A DNA stretch of 47,905 nucleotides from Agathobaculum desmolans ATCC 43058 (GCF_000701665.1 NZ_JNJN01000017.1:1-47905); one strand, 5' to 3'. Numbered from the stretch's first letter, positions 14,950-24,220 are shown. Notes: generated by a model not told the origin, from the letters alone. A program made the numbers and translations.

Positions 14950-16395
14950 TCAACGATGCAGGCGGTGCCGGATGGCCTGCAGCTCGGCGCGGCCCTCGCC
15001 GCTGACGATGATGCAGACGGCATAGACAAGCGCACCGGCGGGGACGGCCAGCACAAGGCGCATCAGGTTGCCGACCGGCAGCAGGGTGCAGCCGTATGCC
15101 GCTGTGCCGCACAGCAGGGCGGACAGCAGGATGCGCAGAACGCTTGCCGGTGCAAGGCGGAACAGGAAGCGGCGGCGCACCCGCACACAGGTGATGACAA
15201 AGTATGAGGCGAATGCCACGACCGAACCGAGCGCACCGCCTGTAAAGCCGAGCACACGCAGCAGCACGATGCTGGACAGTACCTTGATCACTGCGGCGGC
15301 TGCGCTGTTTTGCAGCACCTGTACGGTGGACTGCTCCAGCTCATAGGCTTTGTTGGCGTATTCGGTCAGTCCCATAAACAGCATGGCAAGCGCGGTATAG
15401 GCGATGACCGGTGCACCGGCCTCATAGCCTTCCGCGAACAGGAAGCGCGACATGGGGAGCGAAACTGCGGTCAGTCCCGCAACGGCGGGGGCGGCGATCA
15501 GCAGATACAGGCGCACGCCCTGATCGAGCAGGGGCTTGGCAGCGGTTTGGCCGCCTTCGCGCCACGCACGCAGCACGGCGGGGTAGACCCCGCGCATGAT
15601 GCCGACCGAGATCATGGTGAACAGCCCGGCGGCAATCGAGTTATTGCTTGAATAGATGCCGTACACATCCATATTGAAAAAGCCGACGACAAGGTATTTA
15701 TCGATCTGGTTGAGCAGGGTGACCGAAATGGAAACGCCCATCAGCGGCAGGCCGTATTTGAGGAACCTGCCGAATAATGCGCGGGAAAACCAGCGCAGCC
15801 GGACGATGGCAGGCAGACCGAGCGCCGCGATCGCGCCAAGTCCGGCAAGCCCATCCGCCACGGTATTGGCGGCAATGGCCGGGAAAGGGGAGGCGGGGTT
15901 GTCCATGCCGTATACCAGCACATAGGCAACAGCAAGCTTGAGCACCGCAGAGAGCAGGCTCAGTGAAATGGATGCTTTCATCCGTCCGAGCTGGATGAGC
16001 GCGGAGTTTAGAATTTGAAATACGGTATAGCTGCAGAACATGGTGAGGAAGCCGAGGTACAGCCGGTCTCCGGTAACGGCTGCCGCTGTGCAGCAGAACA
16101 CTGCCACGGCGGCGCAGATCAGCAGATAAACGGTCGATACGGTGGAGAACAGGCCGCGCCCCTGGTCATGTTGGAATTCTTCTCCAACATAGCGGGTGGC
16201 GGCGTTGGCCATCCAGCCGGCCAGTATGAGATAGGCGATCTGCACGTTGAAGTTAATGAAGTTGAACGTGCCGACCGTGGATTGATAAAACAGATGGGTG
16301 TACAGGGAGGAGCACGCGATCACCAGCAGTCCTTCCGCGATTTTGGCGGGCAGGAACAGCATGGCATCCCGTGTCATGGTGTTTTTCGAGGACAA
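14950..16395 (-). CDS. Polysaccharide/oligosaccharide flippase (MOP superfamily)
   Basis: The protein of about 481 residues has 12-14 predicted transmembrane helices spread along the chain, with few charges in between, as in Wzx/SpoVB-type flippases. Typical is the N-terminus TRDAMLFLPAKIAEGLLVIACSSLYTHLF and the segment YGLPLMGVSISVTLLNQIDKYLVVGFF. It would move lipid-linked glycans across the membrane. TTG 16395 is preferred because GAGGG lies 8 bp upstream; GTG 16410 and ATG 16377 are alternatives. It is divergent from the GT4-CsaB gene, so it probably exports the secondary cell-wall polymer made there. Confidence 0.88.
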   Translation of the reverse strand: MSSKNTMTRDAMLFLPAKIAEGLLVIACSSLYTHLFYQSTVGTFNFINFNVQIAYLILAGWMANAATRYVGEEFQHDQGRGLFSTVSTVYLLICAAVAVFCCTAAAVTGDRLYLGFLTMFCSYTVFQILNSALIQLGRMKASISLSLLSAVLKLAVAYVLVYGMDNPASPFPAIAANTVADGLAGLGAIAALGLPAIVRLRWFSRALFGRFLKYGLPLMGVSISVTLLNQIDKYLVVGFFNMDVYGIYSSNNSIAAGLFTMISVGIMRGVYPAVLRAWREGGQTAAKPLLDQGVRLYLLIAAPAVAGLTAVSLPMSRFLFAEGYEAGAPVIAYTALAMLFMGLTEYANKAYELEQSTVQVLQNSAAAAVIKVLSSIVLLRVLGFTGGALGSVVAFASYFVITCVRVRRRFLFRLAPASVLRILLSALLCGTAAYGCTLLPVGNLMRLVLAVPAGALVYAVCIIVSGEGRAELQAIRHRLHR

Positions 16396-16428
16396 GGACA
16401 AAACCCTCACTTTCGGTCAGATAACAAC

Positions 16429-16457
16429 AGTATAGCATGGTTGCTGCGGAAAAACAA
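16429..16457 (-). promoter_or_regulatory. Promoter of the flippase gene
   Basis: On the minus strand TTGTTT (16457-16452), a 17-bp spacer and TATACT (16434-16429), 34 bp before the chosen start. It is divergent from the promoter at 16503. Confidence 0.75.
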
Positions 16458-16502
16458 ACGGCAAGTTTGGCGGGGCGGGCGGTCTGCGGGTGCGGCTTTG
16501 TT

Positions 16503-16531
16503 TTGCTTTTCGGCCTGATTCGTGGTATACT
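16503..16531 (+). promoter_or_regulatory. Promoter of the GT4-CsaB gene
   Basis: TTGCTT (16503-16508), a 17-bp spacer and TATACT (16526-16531). Its place rules out start codons further upstream and supports the TTG at 16569. Confidence 0.75.
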
Positions 16532-16568
16532 TACCGGAGTATATCACGATTCGGCTGGAGGAATGGTT

Positions 16569-18797
16569 TTGAGAGTGATGCATGTGATGGGCGGCGGCGA
16601 TGTCGGCGGCGCTAAAACCCAAATTATGAATACCGTCACGGGGCTTGCCAGACGCAATGACGTGATGCTGCTTTCTTTCCGCGCGGGCCCGTTTGCGGAT
16701 GAGGCGCGCGAGCGCGGGATCGATGTGCGCGTGATCGAGCGGCACAACCCCTTTCGCGCCGCCCGCGCCATGCGCGATCTGGTGGATGAATTTGAGCCGG
16801 ATATCATCCACTGTCACGGCGGCCGCGCCAATCTGATGGGCGCTATGGTGCGCCGTACCCGCCGGGTGCCCGTGCTGACAACCGTGCACTCGGATTATAA
16901 ACTGGATTATATGGGAAATCCGTTCAAACAGCATACCTTCGGCACTGCCAATGCGGTGGCTTTGCGCTTTTTGGATTTTTACCAGCCGGTGGCTGACCGC
17001 ATGGCCCGCACCCTGATCGAGCGGGGGTTTGATCCTGAGCGGATCGTTAAAATCTATAACGGTATGGAATTCAAGCGGCCGGAAGGCGCGCTTGACCGTG
17101 CGCAGTATCTGCGCGAGACCTTTGGCGCGGAAATTGCGGAAGGGGACGTGCTGTGCGGTATTGCCGCGCGTCTGACAGCGGTCAAGGATATTGCAACGAC
17201 TGTGCGCGGCTTTGCCGCGGCGCTCAAAGAAGCTCCGCAGCTTCGTCTGTTCATCGCGGGCGAGGGCGAGGATGAGGAGATGCTTCGCCGCCTGTGCACG
17301 CAGCTCGGCGTGGCGGAACGCGTGACGTTCTGCGGCTGGGTCGCGCCGGTGGAGCCGTTCTTCCGCGCAATGGACATCAATTTGCTGTCCTCTGTGTCAG
17401 AAACCTTTCCGTATTCCATTTTGGAAGGCATCTGCGCGGGTTGCGCGACGATCTGCTCGGATGTCGGCGGTATGCCCGAACTGATCGATACGGGGGAAAA
17501 CGGTTACATCTTCCCGGTGGGGGATGATAAGCAGCTGGCGCGTTATATGGTGCGGCTGGCGAACGATGCCGCACAACGGCAGGCCTTTGCGGAGGCGCTG
17601 TATCAAAAGGCATCCCGCGATTTCTCCAAGGATAAAATGTGTGAACGGCAGGAGGCCAACTACCGCCACGTGCTGGCCCGCTTCCACCGTCCCAAAGAAG
17701 AACGGGAGAGCATCGTGATCTGCGGCGCCTACGGACGCGGCAATGCGGGCGACGACGCGATTCTGGAGGCGATCGTGCGCGAGATGCGCGCGTTGGCACC
17801 TGAGCGGACGATCTGCGTCATGTCGCGCCGGCCGAAGGAGACCCGGCTCAATTACCGCACGGGCGCGGTGTATACGTTCAACGTTCTGTCAGTGCTGCGG
17901 CGCTTCCGGCGTGCGGCGCTGTATATCAACGGGGGCGGCTCGCTGATGCAGGATGTGACCTCGACCCGGTCGATCTGGTATTACTGCTATACGCTGCATG
18001 CGGCGAAAAAGCGCGGCTGCAAGGTGATGATGTACGGCTGCGGCATTGGGCCGATCAACCGGATGGGCAACCGGAAAATGGCCGCGCGGACGATCGACCG
18101 GTCGGTAGACCGGATCACGCTGCGCGATGATAATTCGCGTGCGCTGCTGGCAGAAATGGGCGTGACGCGTCCGGATATTCGCGTTTCTGCCGATCCGACC
18201 ATCATCCTCGATCCTGCACCGCAGGAGATCGTGCGCTTAGCGCTGGAACAAAGCGGCATCGATCCGGACGGACGGTATATCGGTTTCGGCCTGCGCAACT
18301 GGCCGGGGCTGGATGGTGCGCTGCCCGAGATCGCAGCAGCGGCGGAGTATGCCTATCGCCGCCACGGGCTGACGCCGGTGTTTGTGCCGATCGAGTTTCC
18401 GAGCGACCTGACCCCCGCCGAGCGTGTTGGGGCGCTGCTTTCCTGCCCGTGGCATGCAGTGCGCACGCGCCTGCCGATCGAAACCACCATCGGTATTCTG
18501 GCACGGATGCAGACCGTAGTCGGGATCCGGCTGCATTCGCTGATGTTTTCGGCAGGGCAGGGTGTGCCGGTGGTTGGTATGAGCTATGATATCAAGGTGG
18601 ACGGCTTTTTGAAATACATCGGCAGCCGCACCTGCCTGCAGCTCCGCTCGGTGCGGGCGGACGAGCTGTGCCGCCTGATTGACGAATGTGTTTCGGGCGC
18701 ACTGGATGGGGAGGTGTGCCGCACAGCCGAAATGCTGCGCGAGCGCGAACAGGAAAATGTGCGCGGTGCGGCCAAGCTGCTCGGCATTGAGAATTGA
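16569..18797 (+). CDS. csaB: Fusion of a GT4 glycosyltransferase and CsaB polysaccharide pyruvyltransferase
   Basis: The 742-residue protein has two enzymes in one chain. Residues 1-375 are a GT-B glycosyltransferase of family 4 type: the N-terminal GGGDVGGAKTQIMN glycine loop, IIHCHGGRANLMGAM, IYNGMEFKRP, and the donor site SSVSETFPYSILEGICAGC. Residues 378-742 are CsaB: VICGAYGRGNAGDDAILEAI, INGGGSLMQDVTSTRS, MMYGCGIGPINR and TVVGIRLHSLMFSAGQGVPV. CsaB adds ketal-linked pyruvate to secondary cell-wall polymer, the ligand of SLH domains. In Bacillus, CsaB is a separate protein. TTG 16569 has GGAGG 7 bp upstream; the start is not certain. A protease with SLH domains occurs at 33612. Confidence 0.93.
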   Translation: MRVMHVMGGGDVGGAKTQIMNTVTGLARRNDVMLLSFRAGPFADEARERGIDVRVIERHNPFRAARAMRDLVDEFEPDIIHCHGGRANLMGAMVRRTRRVPVLTTVHSDYKLDYMGNPFKQHTFGTANAVALRFLDFYQPVADRMARTLIERGFDPERIVKIYNGMEFKRPEGALDRAQYLRETFGAEIAEGDVLCGIAARLTAVKDIATTVRGFAAALKEAPQLRLFIAGEGEDEEMLRRLCTQLGVAERVTFCGWVAPVEPFFRAMDINLLSSVSETFPYSILEGICAGCATICSDVGGMPELIDTGENGYIFPVGDDKQLARYMVRLANDAAQRQAFAEALYQKASRDFSKDKMCERQEANYRHVLARFHRPKEERESIVICGAYGRGNAGDDAILEAIVREMRALAPERTICVMSRRPKETRLNYRTGAVYTFNVLSVLRRFRRAALYINGGGSLMQDVTSTRSIWYYCYTLHAAKKRGCKVMMYGCGIGPINRMGNRKMAARTIDRSVDRITLRDDNSRALLAEMGVTRPDIRVSADPTIILDPAPQEIVRLALEQSGIDPDGRYIGFGLRNWPGLDGALPEIAAAAEYAYRRHGLTPVFVPIEFPSDLTPAERVGALLSCPWHAVRTRLPIETTIGILARMQTVVGIRLHSLMFSAGQGVPVVGMSYDIKVDGFLKYIGSRTCLQLRSVRADELCRLIDECVSGALDGEVCRTAEMLREREQENVRGAAKLLGIEN

Positions 18798-18827
18798 CCG
18801 GAGAACAACGGAAGGATCTGTAACATT

Positions 18828-20015
18828 ATGAAAAATCATGTGGTTTGTCTTTCGACGACCAATTATCATCCGCTTCCAACCCGCAAGCAGAATGTGATGA
18901 GCCGCCTGCGGAACAGCGAGGTGCTGTATTTTGACCCGCCGGTATCGGTCATCGCGCCGCTGAAGGATAAAAAAGCGGCAGCCTATATCCGGAAATACCG
19001 TCAGCCCGGCGAAAAGGTGGAAGGGCATGAGAACATTACGGTATATGCCTTGCCGCCGGTGCTGCCGTTTTTCAATAAATTCCGGTGGGTGAACCGGCTC
19101 AATCAGAAGCGGCAGGCCAAATTCGTGCGACGGAAGATGCAGGAACACGGCTTTGGGGAGGAGAGCGTTCTCTGGTGTTATTCTCCCTCCTCGTGCGATA
19201 TTGTGGAGCATGTGCCGCACCGCGCGCTGGTGTATGACTGCGTGGACCGTCATTCGGCCTATAAGGGGCACATCACCCCGGCGGTGGTTGATGGGATGGA
19301 GCGCGATCTGGCAAAGCCAGCCGATCAGGTATTTGCCACGGCGGTCGGTCTGGCAGAAACGCTGGAGCAGATCAATCCCACAACACGGATGATCCCGAAC
19401 GGCGCGGCATATGAGATCTTTTCCCGGGTGCAGACGGAGAAAGGGGCGCTCCCTTGCCCGGCGGATATGAAAAACCTGAAGCATCCGGTGTTCGGCTTTG
19501 TCGGCATGCTGCAGGAGTGCATTGACTATGCACTGATCGAAAAGCTGGCAAAGGAACGGCCGGACGCGACGGTTTTCCTGATCGGGCGCACGCTGCCGGG
19601 CGTGGATCTGACGCATTTGCAGCAGTATCCGAATATCGTGTTTCACGGTCTGGTGCCGCAGCCTGAGCTGCCGGCATATCTGGCGCAGATGGACGTGTGC
19701 CTGAATGTGTTCCGTCCGGGGGCGCTCAGCCGCGATGTATCGCCGCTGAAGTTTTATGAATATCTGGCGACCGGCAAGCCGGTTGTATCGACCCGCGAAC
19801 CGCTGCAGGTGGAGGATTTTAAGGACGTGGTCTATATCGCGCATCATGAGGACGAGTTCCTTGCCCTGTGCGATGCGGCGGCGGCTGAACATGATCCGGA
19901 GAAAACGGAAAAACGGCTGGCCTACGGCGCACAGTGCTCGTGGAGCGAGCGGGTACGCCAGATGGAACAGGTGCTGTATGGAAAAGGCGTTCTGCACGAA
20001 AGCGGGGACACTTAA
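18828..20015 (+). CDS. Glycosyltransferase (GT-B fold, TuaH-like)
   Basis: The 395-residue protein is a GT-B glycosyltransferase. The N-terminal half has LWCYSPSSCDIVEHV and LVYDCVDRHSAYKG, found in TuaH-type and related enzymes. The C-terminal half carries the donor domain: VFGFVGMLQECIDYALIEKLA, VFLIGRTLPGVDL, NIVFHGLVPQPELPAYL and the final ALSRDVSPLKFYEYLATGKPVVST, where the EYLATGKPV run contacts the sugar nucleotide. It starts 30 bp after csaB, so both are one operon that builds a cell-wall glycan. The sugars are unknown. No terminator is seen before the purine promoter at 20066. Confidence 0.88.
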   Translation: MKNHVVCLSTTNYHPLPTRKQNVMSRLRNSEVLYFDPPVSVIAPLKDKKAAAYIRKYRQPGEKVEGHENITVYALPPVLPFFNKFRWVNRLNQKRQAKFVRRKMQEHGFGEESVLWCYSPSSCDIVEHVPHRALVYDCVDRHSAYKGHITPAVVDGMERDLAKPADQVFATAVGLAETLEQINPTTRMIPNGAAYEIFSRVQTEKGALPCPADMKNLKHPVFGFVGMLQECIDYALIEKLAKERPDATVFLIGRTLPGVDLTHLQQYPNIVFHGLVPQPELPAYLAQMDVCLNVFRPGALSRDVSPLKFYEYLATGKPVVSTREPLQVEDFKDVVYIAHHEDEFLALCDAAAAEHDPEKTEKRLAYGAQCSWSERVRQMEQVLYGKGVLHESGDT

Positions 20016-20065
20016 AACACTTCTTTGGGCATTTGTACGAAAGCGGAAAAAACCTTGTAAAATGC

Positions 20066-20117
20066 TTGCAATACACGGCTCGATTGGATAAAATAAAAGT
20101 GTATTTTCACCGATCGA
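20066..20117 (+). promoter_or_regulatory. Promoter of the purine operon with a flanking dyad
   Basis: TTGCAA (20066-20071) and TAAAAT (20089-20094), 17-bp spacer. TCGATTGG (20080-20087) and CCGATCGA (20110-20117) form an 8-bp dyad with one mismatch around the -10 and start site; it may be an operator or a 5' stem. The start site would leave a leader of about 200 bases before purE. Confidence 0.65.
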
Positions 20118-20137
20118 AGGCAGAAAGAGGTGGGCGT

Positions 20138-20242
20138 ATGACCGGCAGCGTTTTTTTGAATTGCAAGAAGCGTTCTATCCGTATGCAGTTTTTTAAGCTC
20201 GGGCATTCGTGCACGTTTTCGGGCATCGGTGCATCTGAATGA
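20138..20242 (+). CDS. Possible leader peptide upstream of purE
   Basis: A 34-codon frame starts at ATG 20138, 7-10 bp after GAGGTGG, and ends at TGA 20240. It reads MTGSVFLNCKKRSIRMQFFK and onward, with no purine-linked codon bias that I can see. It lies in the purE leader, ends 10 bp before a hairpin (20253-20274), and overlaps two direct repeats. Its good ribosome site suggests it is translated and may control the operon. Conservation is unknown. Confidence 0.4.
   Translation: MTGSVFLNCKKRSIRMQFFKLGHSCTFSGIGASE
20199..20233 (+). repeat. Two direct repeats in the purE leader
   Basis: TCGGGCATTCGTGCA (20199-20213) and TCGGGCATCGGTGCA (20219-20233) differ at two positions and start exactly 20 bp apart, about two DNA turns. 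They could be tandem protein sites or an RNA element. They do not match the PurR box known from Bacillus. Confidence 0.6.
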
Positions 20243-20252
20243 GCGAATATAA

Positions 20253-20280
20253 GGACACGGGTCTATCCGTGTCCTCATTT
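20253..20280 (+). promoter_or_regulatory. Hairpin before purE, possible attenuator
   Basis: GGACACGG (20253-20260) pairs with CCGTGTCC (20267-20274) around a 6-nt loop and is followed by TCATTTGTTTTC. The tail is only partly T-rich, so termination would be weak. The purE ribosome site (AAGGAGG) comes right after. Together with the leader peptide frame this looks like a translation-coupled attenuator. No known purine, PRPP or ppGpp riboswitch core is recognised. Confidence 0.45.
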
Positions 20281-20301
20281 GTTTTCAAGGAGGAAAAGCG
20301 A

Positions 20302-20793
20302 ATGAAAAAGGTACTGGTTGTAATGGGATCGGACAGCGATCTTAAGGTAATGGAAAAGTGCGTGGACCGTCTGCGGTCGTTTGAGATCCCGGCAGAGGTG
20401 CGCATCGTATCTGCGCACCGAACCCCGGCGGCGGCTGAACAGCTGGCGAAGAACGCCGCGGCAGAAGGCTTCGGTGTAATTATTGCAGCAGCCGGTAAGG
20501 CGGCGCATCTGGGTGGTGTGCTGGCGGCTTATACCACGCTGCCGGTCATCGGTGTGCCGATGGCGACCAGTGTGATGGGCGGCATGGACAGCCTGCTGTC
20601 CATTGTGCAGATGCCAAAGGGCATTCCGGTGGCAACAGTTGCAATCGACGGTGCGGATAACGCGGCGATTTTGGCCGCGCAGATGATCGCGCTGTCCGAT
20701 GAAGCGCTGGCCGGCCGTCTGGCGCAGTTCAAGGCAGAGATGGCGGCGGAAGTAGCCGCCAAGGATGAAAAGGTGCGCGCACAGTTTTCGTAA
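20302..20793 (+). CDS. purE: N5-carboxyaminoimidazole ribonucleotide mutase
   Basis: PurE rearranges N5-CAIR to CAIR in de novo purine synthesis. The 163-residue chain has the class I PurE features: [15 protein letters not shown] at the N-terminus, [47 protein letters not shown], and [22 protein letters not shown]. Class I PurE normally works with PurK; no purK is in the window. ATG 20302 follows AAGGAGGAAAAGCGA. It is the first gene of the operon that runs to about 29873. Confidence 0.97.
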   Translation: MKKVLVVMGSDSDLKVMEKCVDRLRSFEIPAEVRIVSAHRTPAAAEQLAKNAAAEGFGVIIAAAGKAAHLGGVLAAYTTLPVIGVPMATSVMGGMDSLLSIVQMPKGIPVATVAIDGADNAAILAAQMIALSDEALAGRLAQFKAEMAAEVAAKDEKVRAQFS

Positions 20794-20916
20794 GTTTGTT
20801 CTCGCAGTGGGCGGGAAAACAGGGTAAAGGCGCGGCCTGCGCTTCCATTGCCGGGCCGGGTATAACCTTAAAACAACTTTGTTTTTAAATTATTCATATA
20901 ATGGAGGAATCTGAAC

Positions 20917-21627
20917 ATGGAAAAGCAAACACAGCTGTATGAGGGCAAAGCAAAAAAGGTGTTTGCAACCGATGATCCGCGTCGGGTTATTGTATCCTAT
21001 AAGGATGATGCGACTGCGTTCAACGGAGAGAAAAAAGGAACGATCGCAGGCAAGGGCGCAATCAACAATGTGATGAGCAACCACCTGTTCCGGCTGCTGG
21101 AGCAGCAGGGCGTGCGAACCCATTTCATTGAGCAGCTTTCCGACCGTGAAACCGTGGTGGAGAAGGTTGCTATCGTACCGCTGGAGGTGATCGTACGCAA
21201 TGTGGCGGCCGGTTCGTTTGCCAAAAGGTACGGTGTGGAGGAAGGCACTGCGTTTGCTGCGCCGACGATCGAGTTTTCCTATAAAAACGATGCGCTGGGA
21301 GATCCGCTGATCAATACTTACCACGCGTTGGCGTTGGGGCTGGCAACGCAGGCAGAGCTTGAGACGATCAAACGGACGGCGTTTCGGGTCAACGAGGTGC
21401 TGTGTGCCTACTTTGATACGCTGAACGTCCGTCTGGTGGATTTCAAGCTGGAATTTGGCCGGACGGCGGACGGTACGATCGTACTGGCGGATGAGATCAG
21501 CCCGGATACCTGCCGGTTGTGGGATAAAACAACGGGAGAAAAGCTGGATAAGGATCGATTCCGCCGGAATATGGGCGGCGTAGAGCAGGCATATCAGGAG
21601 ATACTGTCCCGCGTGATGGGCCAGTAA
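20917..21627 (+). CDS. purC: SAICAR synthetase
   Basis: PurC joins aspartate to CAIR with ATP. The 236-residue protein is canonical: [56 protein letters not shown] and [13 protein letters not shown] divergent second copy is at 14081. The gap of 123 bp after purE contains no convincing promoter or terminator; GGAGGAATCTGAAC precedes ATG 20917. Confidence 0.97.
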   Translation: MEKQTQLYEGKAKKVFATDDPRRVIVSYKDDATAFNGEKKGTIAGKGAINNVMSNHLFRLLEQQGVRTHFIEQLSDRETVVEKVAIVPLEVIVRNVAAGSFAKRYGVEEGTAFAAPTIEFSYKNDALGDPLINTYHALALGLATQAELETIKRTAFRVNEVLCAYFDTLNVRLVDFKLEFGRTADGTIVLADEISPDTCRLWDKTTGEKLDKDRFRRNMGGVEQAYQEILSRVMGQ

Positions 21628-21708
21628 AGCCGACGGCTCCGGCACAATAGACGAATCAATTTTAACAGGCTCCTGCCGCAGGCGGCGGGGATCGGAAAAG
21701 GAGTAACC

Positions 21709-23130
21709 ATGGGAGGATTTTTTGGCGCAGTTTCCAAGCGGGACTGCGTATTGGACATTTTCTTTGGAGTAGATTATCATTCGCATTTGGGTACACGCCG
21801 CGGCGGCATGATCCTGTATGATCAGGAACGCGGCTTTCAGCGGCAGATCCATAATATTGAGAACACCCCGTTCCGCACGAAATTCGAAAAGGATCTGCCG
21901 GATTTTTCGGGAAACAGCGGTATCGGCTGCATCAGTGATACCGATCCGCAGCCGCTGCTGGTGCGGTCGCATCTCGGCCTGTACGCACTGACCACGGTTG
22001 GCATCATTAACAATGCGGAAGATTTGATCGCCCGGTATTTTTCGGATCACGGTCATCAGTTTATGGCAATGAGCTCGGGCAAGGTCAACTGCACCGAGCT
22101 GGTCGCGGCATTGATCAACCAGAAGGACGATCTGGTATCCGGTATCCTGCATGCGCAGGAACTGATCGACGGTTCGCTGACCGTGCTGGTTTTGACCGAT
22201 GAGGGCATCATCGCTGCGCGCGACCGTCTGGGCCGCCTGCCGGTGCTGATTGGACGGAACGAGGAGGGCTGCTGCATTTCCTTCGAGTCCTTTGCGTATC
22301 ATAAGCTGGGCTATGAGGATGCCTATGAGCTTGGCCCGCGTGAGATCGTCAAGGTTACGGCAGAAGGGTTTGAAACGCTTTCCCCTGCCGGTACGGAAAT
22401 GAAAATCTGTTCGTTCCTTTGGACATATTACGGTTATCCCAACTCGAATTATGAGGGAGTCAATGTTGAGGTGATGCGTTACCGCAACGGCGAGATCCTT
22501 GCACGGGAGGATAAAAAGCGCGGCTTGGCAGAAGATGTTGATTTTGTAGCCGGTGTGCCGGATTCCGGCGTGCCGCACGCGATCGGCTATGCAAATGCGT
22601 GCAGCCGTCCGTTTGCGCGTCCGTTTGTCAAGTATACGCCGACCTGGCCGCGCTCCTTTATGCCGAGCAACCAGAAGCTGCGCAAGCAGGTTGCTAAAAT
22701 GAAGCAGATTCCGGTGCCGGAGCTGATCGAGGGCAAAAAACTGCTGTTTGTAGATGATTCCATCGTGCGCGGCACCCAACTGCGCGAAACCGTTGAATTT
22801 CTGTATGAATCCGGTGCGAAGGAGGTTCACATGCGGTCGGCCTGCCCGCCGATCATGTACGGCTGCAAATACCTGAACTTCTCTTCCAGCAATTCCGAAA
22901 TGGAGCTGCTTGCCCGCCGCACGGTGCAGGAACTGGAGGGCGATGAAGGACAGAAGCATCTGGAGGAATATGCAGATGCGAATACCGAGCGCGGCCAGTG
23001 CATGCTCAAGTCGATCTGTGAGAAGTTCGGCTTCAGCTCGCTGGGCTACCAGTCGCTCGACGGCCTGCTTGAGGCAATTGGGCTGGACCGTGATAAGGTA
23101 TGTACCTATTGCTGGAACGGCAAGGAATAA
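21709..23130 (+). CDS. purF: Amidophosphoribosyltransferase homologue without the N-terminal cysteine
   Basis: The 473-residue protein has the Ntn glutaminase fold followed by a phosphoribosyltransferase domain. The PRPP loop is LLFVDDSIVRGTQLRETVEF, and the C-terminal ACPPIMYGCKYLNFSSS is PurF-like. PurF normally begins, after Met, with Cys (CGVFG), the glutaminase nucleophile. Here the start is MGGFFGAVSKRDC, with Gly in that place; upstream there is no alternative start with Cys. Glutamine hydrolysis by the usual route is therefore unlikely, and it may use ammonia or pair with another protein. Gene position between purC and purM supports a role in the first purine step. The MGGFFG form is, from memory, shared by related bacteria. 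Confidence 0.88.
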   Translation: MGGFFGAVSKRDCVLDIFFGVDYHSHLGTRRGGMILYDQERGFQRQIHNIENTPFRTKFEKDLPDFSGNSGIGCISDTDPQPLLVRSHLGLYALTTVGIINNAEDLIARYFSDHGHQFMAMSSGKVNCTELVAALINQKDDLVSGILHAQELIDGSLTVLVLTDEGIIAARDRLGRLPVLIGRNEEGCCISFESFAYHKLGYEDAYELGPREIVKVTAEGFETLSPAGTEMKICSFLWTYYGYPNSNYEGVNVEVMRYRNGEILAREDKKRGLAEDVDFVAGVPDSGVPHAIGYANACSRPFARPFVKYTPTWPRSFMPSNQKLRKQVAKMKQIPVPELIEGKKLLFVDDSIVRGTQLRETVEFLYESGAKEVHMRSACPPIMYGCKYLNFSSSNSEMELLARRTVQELEGDEGQKHLEEYADANTERGQCMLKSICEKFGFSSLGYQSLDGLLEAIGLDRDKVCTYCWNGKE

Positions 23131-23182
23131 ATGCCGTTTACAGTGACAGATAATGATGAAATGGGAAAGTGAGTGTATAACG

Positions 23183-24220
23183 ATGAGTGAGAGCCGTTCT
23201 GAAAGCTACAAGGCCGCAGGCGTAGACGTAACCGCAGGGTATGAGGCGGTCAAGCTGATGAAGCCGATGGTCGAATCCACCTTTACCAAGGGGGTCATGG
23301 GAACACTCGGCGGGTTCGGCGGCATGTTCCGCCCGGACTTTAAGGGCATGGCCGATCCGATTTTGGTATCCGGTACGGATGGTGTTGGCACCAAGCTCAA
23401 GCTGGCCTTCCTGATGGACAAGCATGATACCGTCGGTATCGACTGTGTGGCGATGTGCGTTAACGATATCGCATGCTGCGGGGCGCAGCCGTTGTTTTTC
23501 CTTGATTATATTGCGGTAGGCAAAAATCATCCGAATAAGATCGCGCAGATGGTGGCCGGCATTGCGGAGGGCTGCCGTCAGGCAGGCTGTGCACTGATCG
23601 GCGGCGAGACTGCCGAAATGCCCGGCTTTTATCCGGAGGATGAGTACGATATGGCAGGCTTCTCGGTCGGTATGGTCGATAAGGAAAAGATGATCGACGG
23701 CACGAACATCCGCCCGGGCGATGCGCTGATCGGCGTGGCGTCCTCGGGCGTACATTCCAACGGTTATTCGCTGGTGCGCAAAACGCTGGGCATCAATGAA
23801 AAATCCGTGCGCCGCTATATTGACGAATTCGGCAAGACGCTGGGAGAGGAGCTGCTCACCCCGACCAAGATCTATGTCAAGGCGATCCAGTCGCTGATCG
23901 GCAAGGTCGAGGTCAAGGGCATCAGCCACATCACGGGCGGTGGTTTCTACGAAAACGTGCCGCGCATGCTGCCGGAAAACGTGTGTGCTAAAATTGAAAA
24001 GGCAGCTATGCCGGTGCCGCCGGTGTTTGAGCTGATTGCCAAGACCGGCAAGATCCCGGAGCGTGATATGTATAACACCTTCAATATGGGCGCCGGTTTG
24101 GTGCTGGCGGTCGCGGCGGAGGATGCGTCCCGCGCGGTGGCGGCGATCTCGGCTGCGGGCGAGCAGGCATATATCATCGGTGAATGTGCTGCCGGTGATA
24201 AGGGCGTAGAACTCGTTTAA
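23183..24220 (+). CDS. purM: Phosphoribosylformylglycinamidine cyclo-ligase
   Basis: PurM closes FGAM to AIR with ATP. The 345-residue protein shows [16 protein letters not shown] (the DGVGTK signature), [62 protein letters not shown], and [16 protein letters not shown]. The length is normal. ATG 23183 is preferred from alignment with the family start ([16 protein letters not shown]); an in-frame ATG at 23153 would add 10 residues. The purF gap is 52 bp. purL, which supplies its substrate, is not in the window. Confidence 0.96.
   Translation: MSESRSESYKAAGVDVTAGYEAVKLMKPMVESTFTKGVMGTLGGFGGMFRPDFKGMADPILVSGTDGVGTKLKLAFLMDKHDTVGIDCVAMCVNDIACCGAQPLFFLDYIAVGKNHPNKIAQMVAGIAEGCRQAGCALIGGETAEMPGFYPEDEYDMAGFSVGMVDKEKMIDGTNIRPGDALIGVASSGVHSNGYSLVRKTLGINEKSVRRYIDEFGKTLGEELLTPTKIYVKAIQSLIGKVEVKGISHITGGGFYENVPRMLPENVCAKIEKAAMPVPPVFELIAKTGKIPERDMYNTFNMGAGLVLAVAAEDASRAVAAISAAGEQAYIIGECAAGDKGVELV

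Noticed and set aside
16437-16568. Upstream extension of the GT4-CsaB frame with a hydrophobic N-terminus
   Set aside because: A good promoter (16503-16531) lies within it and the family start GGGDVGGAKTQ follows the TTG at 16569, which has a well-spaced ribosome site.
18237-19997. Long open frame on the minus strand across the glycosyltransferase genes
   Set aside because: It is antisense to two well-supported genes, with His/Arg/Gln-rich composition typical of shadow frames in GC-rich DNA.
20102-20301. Purine, PRPP or ppGpp riboswitch in the purE leader
   Set aside because: The conserved cores of these riboswitches could not be found; only a hairpin and direct repeats are visible.
20879-20910. 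TATAAT-like box directly before purC as an internal promoter
   Set aside because: The box abuts the ribosome site, so a start there would lose the site; no suitable -35 is present.
20890-22959. Long open frame on the minus strand across purC and purF
   Set aside because: It mirrors the third-position GC bias of the plus-strand pur genes, has no ribosome site, and its translation has no recognisable domain.
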